Source: Arthrobacter sp. QXT-31
GTDB lineage: Bacteria; Actinomycetota; Actinomycetes; Actinomycetales; Micrococcaceae
Reading direction: 5' to 3'
NCBI RefSeq assembly: GCF_001969265.1
Contig: NZ_CP019304.1
Location: forward strand, 1,178,001-1,242,000
Length of the DNA: 64,000 nt
Of the stretch, positions 1-8,588 are shown piece by piece. Each line of letters starts with the position of its first letter. Positions within the stretch are counted from its first letter, which is position 1. The notes below the pieces were generated by a model. It ran no database searches. It was not told where the DNA came from and saw nothing but the letters and a program-made list of their open reading frames with translations. The position numbers and the translations under genes were made by a program.

Positions 1-438
1 GGCTGCGGCGTAACGTCCGCCGGCATCAGCGGCGAACGCCGCCGGCGCCAGCTGCAGAACGGCCTGGTAGAGCCCGTACGCCACAAGCCCGAACGCCGTC
101 CAGGACAGCAGGTAGCCGGCCACGAACAGCGAGGTGGAACCGCGCGGGGCGTATCGTCCGCTTTCCCGACGGCGGCGGCTGATTTTCGCGTACGCCGTCA
201 CCATGGGCGCAACCGACGGAAACATCATCGCGGCCAGCATCACCACCCAGGTGGTGAGGAAGAAGTCCAGCGGCCCGGGGTGCGTCCAGCCGCCCATGTC
301 CATCCCGCTCATCCGCTCGGCGGTGAACCACCAGCCCGCCGCCGCGAGGATGAGCAGGACTGCGATCAGCCCGGCCTCCCGCGCGTCGATGGCGCGCAGG
401 GTGTGCTGCCGGGGCTCAGGCGCGGCCTTTGGGTGCAC
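1..438 (-). CDS. DUF2182 family membrane protein (3' end outside window)
   Basis: Reading leftward from a GTG at 438, the frame stays open to the window edge, so the C-terminus is missing. The visible ~146 residues have a polar N-terminus, a TM segment at about residues 22-40 (AGLIAVLLILAAAGWWF), a Met-rich MSGMDMGG stretch and a second TM segment with WVVMLAAMMFPSVAPMV. These features match the DUF2182 'predicted metal-binding integral membrane protein' family; function is not established. The start overlaps the end of the DUF1326 gene by 23 bases, so the two are probably translationally coupled and may act together. The start codon is inferred from frame and overlap. Confidence 0.75.
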   Translation of the reverse strand, partial: MHPKAAPEPRQHTLRAIDAREAGLIAVLLILAAAGWWFTAERMSGMDMGGWTHPGPLDFFLTTWVVMLAAMMFPSVAPMVTAYAKISRRRRESGRYAPRGSTSLFVAGYLLSWTAFGLVAYGLYQAVLQLAPAAFAADAGGRYAAA

Positions 439-1033
439 CTTCAGCCATCTCGCTTGAGAAGGTGTAGTCCGCCGACTCAGCGTAGACCGACTGGTAGTCG
501 AGGCCGAAGAAGTCCGAGCCGCCCTTGCCCTTGCCGATCACGAACTCGGGGGCGAATCCGTACATCGCGTTCTTGACGGTGGTGACTCCCCCGTCCGGGC
601 CGGCGAGCGGTTCGATTGCCAGGTTGATGCGCCCGTCCACCGAAGCCGACGGTGTGTCGCTGTCGGAGAAGGTGACGTTCCCGCGCTCGACGCCGAGCCA
701 TTCGCCGTAGAGCGCGGCGAAGTCGGCAAACGGTCCGCCCTCGTCGCCATGGAGGATCCGCTCCAGGGCCTGCGCCTGGCCGTCGGAGGCGCCGCTGTCG
801 ACGACGATGCCCACCTTCCAGTTGCCGGCGGTGAGGTTTGACGGGAAGAAGTTGCAGAAGGCGAAATCAACACCGGAAAGGTCGGTGTCATCGAGCCGGC
901 CGCTGGCGATGTGGAAGACCGCCGCACCCCGGCATTCCCCGTTCTTACCGGTGGGTGGGCCGTCCATTGCGCAGGCGCAAATCAACTGGCAGTCGCAGTT
1001 GGCGACATATTTGCCCGAAATTTCCCATGACAT
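416..1033 (-). CDS. DUF1326 domain-containing protein
   Basis: This encodes 205 aa beginning MSWEISGKYVANCDCQ. The frame is open further upstream, but the ATG at 1033 is preceded by an AAGGAG-type ribosome binding site, while upstream ATGs are not. Cysteines cluster at residues 13, 15, 19 and 21 (NCDCQLICAC), typical of DUF1326, a family of unknown biochemical role often paired with DUF2182. That pairing is seen here, with a 23-base overlap. Metal or thiol chemistry is a guess from the cysteines. There is no signal peptide or TM segment, so the protein is probably cytoplasmic. Confidence 0.85.
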   Translation of the reverse strand: MSWEISGKYVANCDCQLICACAMDGPPTGKNGECRGAAVFHIASGRLDDTDLSGVDFAFCNFFPSNLTAGNWKVGIVVDSGASDGQAQALERILHGDEGGPFADFAALYGEWLGVERGNVTFSDSDTPSASVDGRINLAIEPLAGPDGGVTTVKNAMYGFAPEFVIGKGKGGSDFFGLDYQSVYAESADYTFSSEMAEGAPKGRA

Positions 1034-1220
1034 TGAGGACTCTCCTTGCTGGCGCCATTGCCAGGCAGAAGCGGCGATGGCGCCGAAACTACTGGAAAAA
1101 CAGGGCGAAAGGGTCCTGCTAAGGAGGAGATTACTCAGCGCGGATTGCGTGTCAATAAGCTGTTGCTTCGGCCAAAACCGCCGGCCACCGGATCGTCCCA
1201 ACGCCTGCTCAGAACGGTGG

Positions 1221-1619
1221 TCAGAACGCCAGGGCGACCAGCGCGATCAGGGCCGGCACGGTCGAGGCAAGGGTTCCCGGCACGCTGTCGCCCTTCTTCG
1301 GATAGTGCCCCAGCCAGTCCGCCAGCCCCATGGTGGCGCCGCTGAGCACCATGTTCGCGCAGCAGTAAATAACCAGCGTGTGCCCCACCACCGTGTGCCC
1401 CATGTTCGCTGCCACCACCCCTGCGACCGCGCCGAGGCCGATGAGGAGGTTCCGGAACCCGGTGGGGATGGCCCACATCATCACCGCCGGGACGTTCTGC
1501 GCCGGCGTGCTCAGGAACTTCTGCACCGCGGGATGGCGCATGAGGAAGCTCTCCAGCGGGAACACCAGAATGTAGATGAGCGCCGAAAGCAGCGCGAAGA
1601 CCTGCGCCGCGGCGTTCAT
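1221..1619 (-). CDS. DUF1304 family integral membrane protein
   Basis: This 132-aa protein begins MNAAAQVFALLSALIYILVF and is nearly all hydrophobic, with about four TM segments. The N-terminal helix, the ESFLMRHP..FL segment and the small size fit DUF1304, a membrane family of unknown function. The start at 1619 was chosen because the longer open frame (to 2789) runs antisense through the LuxR gene. It is divergent from the LuxR regulator at 1821, with about 200 bp between them holding a GTACGACGGCGG motif that recurs in this window. Confidence 0.8.
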   Translation of the reverse strand: MNAAAQVFALLSALIYILVFPLESFLMRHPAVQKFLSTPAQNVPAVMMWAIPTGFRNLLIGLGAVAGVVAANMGHTVVGHTLVIYCCANMVLSGATMGLADWLGHYPKKGDSVPGTLASTVPALIALVALAF

Positions 1620-1820
1620 GGCCTGTTCCTGGTGATGTACGGACTGAAGCGGAGCATGTTCGCCTCCCGGCTGGTACTGGACGCCAGGCTTGGCGCCTCT
1701 GAACAAAAAGTACGACGGCGGTGCGAGGGCTTCCCATCCCCGGCGCCGGGGTTTGGGCTGCTGGCCGATATCCCCCGGGAAGGGGATTGCGCCCGTGCGG
1801 GCCGAACGGATACTGGACGT

Positions 1821-2858
1821 ATGTGGGAGGAACGCGCGGAGCGCGTCCGGCGTGAGATTGCGGCGCTGGCCGCCAGCGGTTTGGGCGTGAGCGAACTGCA
1901 TGCCGCGGCACAGGCTGCGGTGCAGCAGTCGGTGCCTTTCGAGCAGGCCTGCTGGGCCGGCGTCGACCCCGGCACAATGGCGATGACGTCCGTGACCAAC
2001 TGGCAGGAGTGGCCGGTGCCGGAGGAGTACGCGCTCCGGTTCGCCGAGTCCGAGTACACGGGCTCGGAACCGAACACGTTCGCCCAGCTGGTTCTCCGCC
2101 CGCGTCCGGTGGCCCGGATCTCCGACGCCGCGCACCGGGACGTGGTCCGGAGCGTACGCCTCAACGACCTGCTGCGGCCGCAGGGCCTGGAGCACGAACT
2201 GCGCGCGGCCTTCCGGGTGGACGAGGCCTGCTGGGGTGTGGGCAGCCTGTTCCGCGGGCAGGGCCAGGACTTCACCGACCGCGAGGTGGAGTTCCTCGGT
2301 GCGCTCACCGCGACCCTGGCTGCGGCCAGCCGGATTGCGGTGCGGGCCGGGCACCGGGCTCAGCGGAGTGCTGAGGGTCCGGTGATCGTGCTGGTGGGGC
2401 CGCATGGCGAGCTGCGCGCGGGCACCTCGGCGGCGGCTTCCTGGCTGGCGGAGCTTGAGGACGCGGCGCCGGGCCGGTTCAGCATGGTCCTGTACGGCGT
2501 GGTGGCGGGAGCCAGGGCGGCGCCCTCCGGCACGGCGCGCGGGAGGATGCGCGACGCCGGCAACAACTGGGTGGTGCTGCAGGCCAGCCGCCTCATCACC
2601 GGGGACGACCCCGGGCAGATGGTGGTCACTGTGGAGCCGCTCACCACGCATGACCTGGTGAGCCTGCTGCTCGCCGCGTATGGCGCCACCGCCCGCGAGC
2701 GCGATGTGTGTTTGGAAGTCATCGCCGGGGCGACGACGGCGGAGATGGCCAGCCGACTGTTCATCTCCCCCTACACAGTGCATGACCACCTGAAGTCGCT
2801 GTTCGAGAAGGTGGGCGTGGGCAGCCGCGGGGAGCTGGTGGCGAAGCTGCTTGCCTGA
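1821..2858 (+). CDS. LuxR-family transcriptional regulator with GAF-like sensor region
   Basis: This 345-aa protein ends in a clear GerE/LuxR helix-turn-helix (TARERDVCLEVIAGATTAEMA, then FISPYTVHDHLKSLFEKVGVGSRGELVA), roughly residues 283-343. The middle, about residues 40-180, looks like a GAF-type domain (RLNDLLRPQGLEHELRAAF, FTDREVEFLGAL). There is no receiver domain with a phosphoacceptor aspartate, so it is more likely ligand-sensing than a response regulator. The ATG at 1821 has only a weak ribosome binding site. Its divergent neighbour is the DUF1304 gene, a plausible but unproven target. Confidence 0.85.
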   Translation: MWEERAERVRREIAALAASGLGVSELHAAAQAAVQQSVPFEQACWAGVDPGTMAMTSVTNWQEWPVPEEYALRFAESEYTGSEPNTFAQLVLRPRPVARISDAAHRDVVRSVRLNDLLRPQGLEHELRAAFRVDEACWGVGSLFRGQGQDFTDREVEFLGALTATLAAASRIAVRAGHRAQRSAEGPVIVLVGPHGELRAGTSAAASWLAELEDAAPGRFSMVLYGVVAGARAAPSGTARGRMRDAGNNWVVLQASRLITGDDPGQMVVTVEPLTTHDLVSLLLAAYGATARERDVCLEVIAGATTAEMASRLFISPYTVHDHLKSLFEKVGVGSRGELVAKLLA

Positions 2859-2888
2859 GTCCTCTTTGGGTCCGGTGCCCGGGGCGGC

Positions 2889-3626
2889 GTGCCGGAATCC
2901 GAAGATGAGGCCATGGACTTCTGGGACGTCTTGTGGACCGTGACGGGGGCCGGGCTAATCCTGCTGATGCTCGTCAACGTCTTCTACACGCTGCTTTACC
3001 CGCACGGTTCCGGCCCGGTGTGCAGGACCATCATGCGCGGCTGCTGGCATCTGTCCAAGCTGACCCGCGGCGGCGCCTCGTCGATCGCGGCTCCCGTGGC
3101 CATGGCATCCGTCATCGGCGCCTGGGCCACCATGGCTGTCCTGGGATGGGCGCTGCTCTACCTCCCGCATCTGCCGGAGCATTTCATCTACGGTGACGGC
3201 GTTCCCCGGCAGGCCGATTTCCTCGAAGCCGCATACATCTCCATGGTGACTCTATCCACCGTCGGGTTCGGGGAGGTCGTGGCAGGCCATCCCCTGCTCA
3301 GGCTCGCCTCCGCGGCCCAGGCAGTCACCGGGTTCGGCCTGCTGACGGCCACCGTCTCCTGGATCCTCCAGATGTATCCCGCCCTGAACCGCCGCCGCGC
3401 CCTGGCCGCCACGGTCACCTACGCCCAGGAACTTGCTTCGGAAGCCAAGGCCAGCGACCACCCCGATCTGCAGTTTGCCGGGCGGATGCTGGAGGCCGCG
3501 CTCGAGGATCTCGCCAGGGATCTGCAGGGCAGGTTCGGGCATGCCGGGACCACATCGTCCGAGGTGTTCGAACACTATTCCACGCACCACAGGCACCGCC
3601 GGGACCGGGAGTCGAATACCCGCTAG
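2889..3626 (+). CDS. Two-TM potassium-channel-like protein (Ion_trans_2)
   Basis: This 245-aa protein has an N-terminal TM helix (LWTVTGAGLILLMLVNVFYTLLY), a second around residues 70-95, and then a pore helix and selectivity filter TLSTVGFGE. The canonical K+ filter is TVGYG; TVGFG also occurs in K+ channels. A final TM helix follows, then a ~70-residue cytoplasmic tail without an RCK/TrkA-N domain. The frame opens with GTG at 2889; an ATG at 2913 is an alternative start and gives a normal first TM. It likely conducts K+ or monovalent cations across the cell membrane. No partner gene is adjacent. Confidence 0.8.
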   Translation: MPESEDEAMDFWDVLWTVTGAGLILLMLVNVFYTLLYPHGSGPVCRTIMRGCWHLSKLTRGGASSIAAPVAMASVIGAWATMAVLGWALLYLPHLPEHFIYGDGVPRQADFLEAAYISMVTLSTVGFGEVVAGHPLLRLASAAQAVTGFGLLTATVSWILQMYPALNRRRALAATVTYAQELASEAKASDHPDLQFAGRMLEAALEDLARDLQGRFGHAGTTSSEVFEHYSTHHRHRRDRESNTR

Positions 3627-3719
3627 CTAAGCTCCATTGACACCCTTGATATGTACTGACAAACTAACAAAGTTGCGACGCGCCTCGCGCACCTGGTCAC
3701 GCACTCCTGAAGGGTAAAC

Positions 3720-4583
3720 ATGAAGATCTCCATGAATTCGACGGCGGCGTTCCACGGGACCACCATCCGGGACATTGCGGTGGCAAAGGCGGCCGGTTAT
3801 GACGCCGTCGAACTCCAGACGCCCAAGCTGTTCCGGTTCCTCGACGCCGGCTACACGGGACATGATCTGGTGCCGCTGCTGGACGGATTCCCGGTCTCGG
3901 GTGTCGGCGCCATCCAGGAGGCCCCGGACGAGCAGTTCAAGCGCGACGCCATCCGGCTGTCCGAGGTCGCAAGCATCGTCGGAGCCCCGTTCGTGCAGAT
4001 GTGCACCGGCCCGGTGGACGTGCGGGTGGTGAAGGAGTTCCGCGCCGGCTCACTCGGCGACGATGACCTGCGCTTCCGCGGTGCCCTGGGCATGGCTGAC
4101 AAGGAAGCGCTCGCCGAGACCGCACAGCGGGTCGCCCTGGCCGCGGACATCGCCGCCGACCACGGCGTCAGCCTCTATCTGGAGCCGCTGGCCTGGTCGC
4201 CTATAAACCGCCTCAGCCAGGCACTGCAGATTTTCGAAGCCATCGACCGCCCCAACGCGAAGCTGTGCGTCGACTTCTGGCACTTCTGGGCCTCCGGCGA
4301 CACCCCCGAGGACATCGCTGCCTTGCCGGCGGACCTGATCGCGGCCGTCCACGTGTGCGACGGCCTGCACGTGCCCCCGGGTGAGATCCCTGACCAGTCA
4401 ATCTCCCGGAACGTCTGGACGGGTGCAGGCAACATCCCGCTGCAGGAGTGGATCGACGCGTGCAAGGCCACCGGCTACGACGGCTGGTACTGCCCGGAAA
4501 TCTTCTGCGACAAGGTGGCCGAACTCGAGGACACCTTGGTTGCCTCCACGCTGCGCAACACGGTCCGGATGCTTTTGGCCTGA
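3720..4583 (+). CDS. Sugar phosphate isomerase/epimerase (TIM barrel, AP_endonuc_2 fold)
   Basis: This 287-aa protein shows the xylose-isomerase-like TIM-barrel pattern: KISMNSTAAFHGTTIRDIAVAKAAGYDAVELQ at the N-terminus, then LYLEPLAW with the metal-ligand Glu, LCVDFWHFWASG with Asp and His, and AVHVCDG. Such proteins isomerise or dehydrate sugars or inositols; the substrate cannot be read from sequence. The ATG at 3720 is preceded by GAAGGGTAAAC, a usable ribosome binding site. A possible promoter lies at 3638-3666 (TTGACA, 17-bp spacer, CAAACT). It is a single gene with no obvious operon partner. Confidence 0.8.
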   Translation: MKISMNSTAAFHGTTIRDIAVAKAAGYDAVELQTPKLFRFLDAGYTGHDLVPLLDGFPVSGVGAIQEAPDEQFKRDAIRLSEVASIVGAPFVQMCTGPVDVRVVKEFRAGSLGDDDLRFRGALGMADKEALAETAQRVALAADIAADHGVSLYLEPLAWSPINRLSQALQIFEAIDRPNAKLCVDFWHFWASGDTPEDIAALPADLIAAVHVCDGLHVPPGEIPDQSISRNVWTGAGNIPLQEWIDACKATGYDGWYCPEIFCDKVAELEDTLVASTLRNTVRMLLA

Positions 4584-4649
4584 CCATTCTGCAAGGGTTC
4601 TGCATTGCCGTGTGAGTAGACGGATACAAAAGCGAAACGTTGGATCGAC

Positions 4650-4669
4650 GCCACGAAACATGCCGTGGC
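4650..4669. promoter_or_regulatory. Inverted repeat before the small ORF
   Basis: GCCACG-N8-CGTGGC has perfect 6-bp arms. It is immediately followed by TACGCTAAT, which resembles a -10 element, and then by the small ORF at 4727. It could be an operator; no cognate regulator is identified. Confidence 0.35.
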
Positions 4670-4726
4670 TACGCTAATTCCTACCTAAGAGCGGTTCATC
4701 CGCAGGTCACTTGAAAGGAACTAGCC

Positions 4727-4876
4727 ATGCTTTGGAATACCTTGAACCTGTTTTTTACCGCGCGCATTGACGGCAACTCCTCTTATGCGGAAGCCGGACC
4801 GAGTAGTGATTTTCCGCAGGGCAAGCTCACTTCCGCGCCTTGGGAAGGTTGGTGGGACAGCGCCACGCAGGCCTGA
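4727..4876 (+). CDS. Hypothetical 49-aa protein
   Basis: An ATG at 4727 preceded by TTGAAAGGAACTAGCC (a good AAGGA ribosome binding site, 7-base spacing) opens a 49-codon frame beginning MLWNTLNLFFTARIDGNSSY and ending APWEGWWDSATQA. It is aromatic-rich (five Trp and four Phe/Tyr among 49), has no TM segment or known motif, and stops 52 bases before the methyltransferase start on the same strand, so they may be co-transcribed. Support comes from the RBS, the promoter-like element and the compact spacing. I do not recognise the family. Confidence 0.55.
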   Translation: MLWNTLNLFFTARIDGNSSYAEAGPSSDFPQGKLTSAPWEGWWDSATQA

Positions 4877-4928
4877 CGGGCCGGCGGAGTAAGCTCGCCA
4901 ACACGGTCCGACAGGCGGAAGGGCAACC

Positions 4929-5879
4929 ATGGCAGAGCTCGGCAGCAGCGCAGCACTCGAGGACGAGGGGCTGCCGCTGACGGCACTTGCGGTGGCTGCG
5001 GGCCGTGCCGTCGAAACGTCGCGGCCCGACCCGCTCGTGAGCGATCCCTTCGCTTCAGCCCTGGTGGTGGCCGCCCGCTCCCACCTGGACCTGCCCACGC
5101 TCTGGCCCGCCGACCCGGCGGCCGCTCCCCCGCTGCAGCAGCCGCTCCTGCTGGCATCCGTCTACATCGGGATGCGGACCAGGTTCATCGACGATTTCCT
5201 GCAGTCTGGATCACCTCCGGCGCAGACCGTGGTTCTCGGCGCGGGCCTCGACACCCGGGCCTTCCGGCTTGAGTGGCCGGCGGGGTCCAGGATCATTGAG
5301 GTCGACAACGCCAACGTCCTGGAATTCAAGTCACACGTGCTGGCCCGCCTTTCCGCGCAGCCTGCATGCGATCTGATCTCCCTGCCCGCCGATCTCTCCC
5401 TGCCGTGGCGGGAGCCGCTTCTGGCCGCCGGCTTTGATCAGCAGGAGCCCGCCACCTGGGTTCTTGAGGGCCTCCTGCCGTACCTCGACGCCGCCGCCCA
5501 ACATGCGGCGCTGGGGGAGGTTGCAGCCTTGTCGGCGCCGCGGTCCCGGGCTGTGATCGAGCGGGCCGTGCCCCTGCCGAAGACTGACGACATCGAGGCC
5601 AAGCTGCGCGAGTTCAGTGAGCAGACGGGCCTGCCGATGAGTCAGTTGCTGGCGCGGGCTGATCCGCCGGACCCCGTTGAGTTGCTTGAAGCAGCCGGCT
5701 GGCGCTGCACCGGGCACAGCGTGGCGGACCTGTGTTCGAGATACGGCAGGGTGCTGTCGCTGGATCCCGCCGTTGGCTCCGCAGATGGTGTTCGCGAGAC
5801 AGGGCAGTCCGGCTCGGCTCCGGATCCCCAGGGCCAGGACCAGTCCCGGGGCGGCTTCGTGACCGCCTGGCTGCCGTAG
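4929..5879 (+). CDS. Class I SAM-dependent methyltransferase (TIGR00027/LCM-like)
   Basis: This 316-aa protein has the signature of the actinobacterial TIGR00027 methyltransferases related to leucine carboxyl methyltransferases: an N-terminal helical region containing LPLTALAVAAGRA and DPLVSDPFA, then the SAM-binding loop VVLGAGLDTRAFRL at residues 101-114, followed by the acidic residue in IIEVDNANVLEFK and by WVLEGLLPYL. These enzymes usually O-methylate small metabolites, and the substrate is generally unknown. The C-terminus carries an extra Gly/Ser/Gln-rich stretch. The ATG has GGAAGGGCAACC upstream. Confidence 0.85.
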   Translation: MAELGSSAALEDEGLPLTALAVAAGRAVETSRPDPLVSDPFASALVVAARSHLDLPTLWPADPAAAPPLQQPLLLASVYIGMRTRFIDDFLQSGSPPAQTVVLGAGLDTRAFRLEWPAGSRIIEVDNANVLEFKSHVLARLSAQPACDLISLPADLSLPWREPLLAAGFDQQEPATWVLEGLLPYLDAAAQHAALGEVAALSAPRSRAVIERAVPLPKTDDIEAKLREFSEQTGLPMSQLLARADPPDPVELLEAAGWRCTGHSVADLCSRYGRVLSLDPAVGSADGVRETGQSGSAPDPQGQDQSRGGFVTAWLP

Positions 5880-5898
5880 CCCGCGCTGCTTTGCCGGG

Positions 5899-6432
5899 TC
5901 ATGCCTCAGGGCGGGGCGATGCGGGTTTGGCGAGTTCAGCTGTGATCCCGTCCGTCCAGTCATCGATGGCCGCCCAGTCGCGCAGATCCCCGAACCGGCC
6001 GCCGGCGAGGCGGAACAGTGCCCGGAGCGGGGCCGACAACTGGCTTGCCTCGTAGACACCCGAAAACAGACCGTGGCCGCGAAGCGGAACTGCCTGGAAC
6101 TGCGTTTGTTCCAGGCGCTGCTGCTGCAGGACCGCGCCACGACCCCGGAACAGTTTCGGCAGACCCTCGGACATCCCCACACTGAAGGCCCAAACAGGCC
6201 GTTTGGCCAACTCGGGTCCATGCTGTGCGAGGAATTCCAGGGCTGGGGGCAGCCACGCCTGGTTATGGATGGCGCTGCCGACCACGACTGCTCCGTAGCC
6301 GGAGACGGAATCGACCTCGTCCACGGACCGGCACTCGACGCCGGCCCGTGCAGCCTCCATGCGTGAGGCAATGTGTTGGGCTATCTCGCGGGTGGAACCC
6401 AGCGCACTTGCATAGGCAACAAGAACAGTCAT
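5899..6432 (-). CDS. Flavodoxin domain-containing protein
   Basis: This 177-aa protein begins MTVLVAYASALGSTREIAQH, the flavodoxin FMN-phosphate loop (S/T-x-x-G-S/T), followed by VVVGSAIHNQAWLPPALEFL and PVWAFSVGM, as in menaquinone-dependent protoporphyrinogen oxidase-like flavodoxins (HemG-like). The ATG at 6432 has an AGGAGG ribosome binding site; the longer frame to 6657 lacks support. It is convergent with the methyltransferase, with 19 bases between stops. It likely binds FMN in the cytoplasm; electron partners are unknown. Confidence 0.8.
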   Translation of the reverse strand: MTVLVAYASALGSTREIAQHIASRMEAARAGVECRSVDEVDSVSGYGAVVVGSAIHNQAWLPPALEFLAQHGPELAKRPVWAFSVGMSEGLPKLFRGRGAVLQQQRLEQTQFQAVPLRGHGLFSGVYEASQLSAPLRALFRLAGGRFGDLRDWAAIDDWTDGITAELAKPASPRPEA

Positions 6433-6619
6433 GGCGGGCCTCCTGCTTCTCCTACCCCCATTGTGATTGGAAGATGCGCCGGCAGGAACCGGACATTGGC
6501 CCCTCGATGCAGTTAACCTCGCCGCCACCTTCCCGCAGGCGGCAGGCCACCTGGCCTCCCTAGGGTGAACGGGTCGGCGGCTCAGCGCCGACCACCGATT
6601 TCCGGGAGGAACCAAAACC
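6433..6619. other. Intergenic region upstream of flavodoxin and signal-peptide stub
   Basis: No ORF with support. It should carry the flavodoxin promoter (leftward) and the promoter of the truncated gene beginning at 6620 (rightward). Confidence 0.5.
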
Positions 6620-6661
6620 ATGCGCAAAGTCCTGACCGCAGCGGCCGCCCCGGCCATCTAG
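6620..6661 (+). pseudogene. Truncated 5' stub of an exported-protein gene
   Basis: GGGAGGAA followed by an ATG at 6620 is a textbook start, but the frame runs only 13 codons (MRKVLTAAAAPAI) before a TAG. The residues look like the first part of a Sec signal peptide. The gene is broken exactly where transposase-associated sequence begins (GGAGACTGCTGAAC at 6660). The rest of the gene is not adjacent. The GDPD pseudogene at about 11.3 kb, on the same strand and lacking its own start and signal peptide, is a possible remainder. Confidence 0.55.
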
Positions 6662-8450
6662 GAGACTGCTGAACTAGGGGCTTTTTGAGGGGTTGGGCGG
6701 GTGCGTGAGCGCTTTGCCCGGCTTCTCAGGCATGTGCGGGTGGTCGGAGCGGATTCTTTTGGAGGCCAGTCGTCGGTTCGGGCCCGTGTATCCGACCCAG
6801 GAAGAGCCTTTCCGGGTCCTTCCCGGGGTCCAGTGTGTCCCTCATGCGATGGCCCATGATCCTTTGTCGTTGGTGAGACCGAGGTTCAGGAGGCGTTTGA
6901 GGTTTACTGCGGCGATGCGCAGCTGCCACCAGGCGTGGTTCTTTGTCGTACCGCGGTAGCGCAGGCGCCGGTTGTCTTTCACGAGCCAGGCGATGGAGCG
7001 TTCGACCATGGGGCGGTGGCGTGTGTAGTCGGCGTGGAACCCCTCCGCACGTGATGCGGCGCGGTGTTCGCGCATCAGCGCGTGCTCCGGGTGCAGTTCG
7101 ATCTTCCGGCCCCGGGTTGCGGTCGTGCAGCGGGAGCGCAGCGGGCAACCGGCGCAGCCTGCACCGAACGTGACATAGCCCTTCGCGGTGATCGTTCGGA
7201 CCAGCCCGTTGGGGCAGGTCAGCGTCCCGGCCAGCTGATCGTAGGCGAAATCATCGATCGTGAACCCGCCCTCGACAGCCCTGGCCAAGGGCTTGGGCTT
7301 GATCAACGCGGTGTGTCCGGCCGCGGCGAGGGTCCTGAGCAGTTCCCCGGTCCCGTAGGCAGAGTCCGCCAACACCTGGACGTCTGAGGTGACCGTCCCG
7401 TCCTGGCCCAGCAGCATCGCCCCGGCGTCCGCATCGGACGTGCCCTCGCCCGCGGCCTTCGTGATCATCGCGGCGGTCACCAGACCGGTATCGGGTTCGA
7501 TCACGATGTGGGCCTTGTATCCGTCCCGGCGCTCTTCCCGGGTCTTGTGGGCATGCCTGGAATCGGGGTCCACCGTCGAGATCACCCGGTCGGGGGCGAC
7601 CCTGCGCGCGATCCGCCACCGCCCATCGGTCCCGTCCGAATCCTCGGCCGGTTCCACGTCCTGCCCGGCTACCAGGGCCAGTAGCGCGTACGCATCAGCC
7701 GCCTTGCCCTCGAGCGTTTCGGGATCGACCGCGGCCAGCAGCGCCAGCGCGTCCGTGACCAGCGCCGAGACCAGCCCGTCCCTGGCGTCCTGATCATCCC
7801 AGGCGATGTCAGGTTTGCCGGTGCGCGTGTAGTCATACCCGGTGCCGTGGGCCGCGATCAGGTCCTTGCCACCGGGCACGTCCCGGCCGAAGCGGCGGAT
7901 CCCGGCGATCAGCTGAGTGACCGTGTCCTGCCGGGCCACCGCATCATCGAGGACCGTAGAATCCAATGCCCGGCGGCGCTTGCCTTTCAGGATTCCGGTC
8001 TCCGCGACGACCTCCGCGATCGCTTCCATGACCCGGTGAGGATTCCCCGACGCGGCCAGCCGCCGGCGCCAATACGTCAACGTGCTCGGATGGAACGCGG
8101 CCTGGTTCAGCCCGTACCCGCAGGCGGCTTTCCACCGCAGGTCAAACGTCAACGCCTCCGCGGTCTCGCGGTCCGAGAGCCCCTGCAACGCCTGCAGCAC
8201 CAGAACCGAGCCGATCACCGGCGCCGGCACCGACGGACGCCCCCGCCCGGAGGGGAACAGATCCTCCATTATCGAATCCGGGAACAACCTCCCCCGATGT
8301 TCTGCCAAAAACGCGAAAACGCTGCCCGGGGCCAACAACTCCCCGGCCAGCGCTTCCACATCCAAATACCCACGCTGAGCATCCTCGCGACCCTGCATGA
8401 CACCAGCATTAATCACCGGCCCCGAAAACCCGGCAGGCACGCCAGACCGT
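6660..8450 (-). mobile_element. IS1182-family element, right end not resolved
   Basis: The element spans from the break in the exported-protein stub to the IS110 remnant. It contains one intact-looking transposase on the minus strand. The left side starts near GGAGACTGCTGAACTAGG. I could not find a matching inverted terminal repeat on the right between the transposase start (8398) and the IS110 tail (about 8451), so one end may have been lost by recombination. Confidence 0.6.
6842..8398 (-). CDS. IS1182-family transposase
   Basis: This 518-aa protein begins MQGREDAQRGYLDVEALAGE. It has the N-terminal DUF772-type region (PSVPAPVIGSVLVLQALQGLSDRETAEALTFDLRWKAA and the typical HPSTLTYWRRRL), a DDE transposase core (RALDSTVLDDAVARQD, VLADSAYGTGELL) and the C-terminal GCAGCPLRSRCTT zinc-like cysteine cluster followed by HRPMVERSIAWL. 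All are standard for IS1182. The open frame extends upstream to 8572, but that part overlaps the IS110 remnant, so the start at 8398 is preferred. No internal stop or frameshift is seen. Confidence 0.9.
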   Translation of the reverse strand: MQGREDAQRGYLDVEALAGELLAPGSVFAFLAEHRGRLFPDSIMEDLFPSGRGRPSVPAPVIGSVLVLQALQGLSDRETAEALTFDLRWKAACGYGLNQAAFHPSTLTYWRRRLAASGNPHRVMEAIAEVVAETGILKGKRRRALDSTVLDDAVARQDTVTQLIAGIRRFGRDVPGGKDLIAAHGTGYDYTRTGKPDIAWDDQDARDGLVSALVTDALALLAAVDPETLEGKAADAYALLALVAGQDVEPAEDSDGTDGRWRIARRVAPDRVISTVDPDSRHAHKTREERRDGYKAHIVIEPDTGLVTAAMITKAAGEGTSDADAGAMLLGQDGTVTSDVQVLADSAYGTGELLRTLAAAGHTALIKPKPLARAVEGGFTIDDFAYDQLAGTLTCPNGLVRTITAKGYVTFGAGCAGCPLRSRCTTATRGRKIELHPEHALMREHRAASRAEGFHADYTRHRPMVERSIAWLVKDNRRLRYRGTTKNHAWWQLRIAAVNLKRLLNLGLTNDKGSWAIA

Positions 8451-8588
8451 GACGATATATTCAGCGCGCTCCTAGGCCAATGGCCCTCCGTCATATCCCG
8501 CCTCGAACGAGGCCTGATCCGCAATGATGACCTCGCGACGACATACCGGCAATGGCTGACCCAGCAATCCACGCAAGATGAGAGCTAA
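8451..8588 (+). pseudogene. IS110-family transposase remnant (C-terminal HTH tail only)
   Basis: The last ~45 codons of a frame ending at 8588 read ALLGQWPSVISRLERGLIRN followed by DDLATTYRQWL. This aligns with the C-terminal tail of the IS110 transposase at the right edge of the window (SLHVWPTSLSRLERGITRND then YEDWL). The rest of the transposase is absent: the IS1182 element abuts it. It is an orphan fragment, not a gene. Confidence 0.7.

Noticed and set aside
1221..2789. 522-aa minus-strand frame joining the DUF1304 gene with sequence opposite LuxR
   Set aside because: Only the last 132 residues resemble a family; the rest is antisense to the LuxR regulator.
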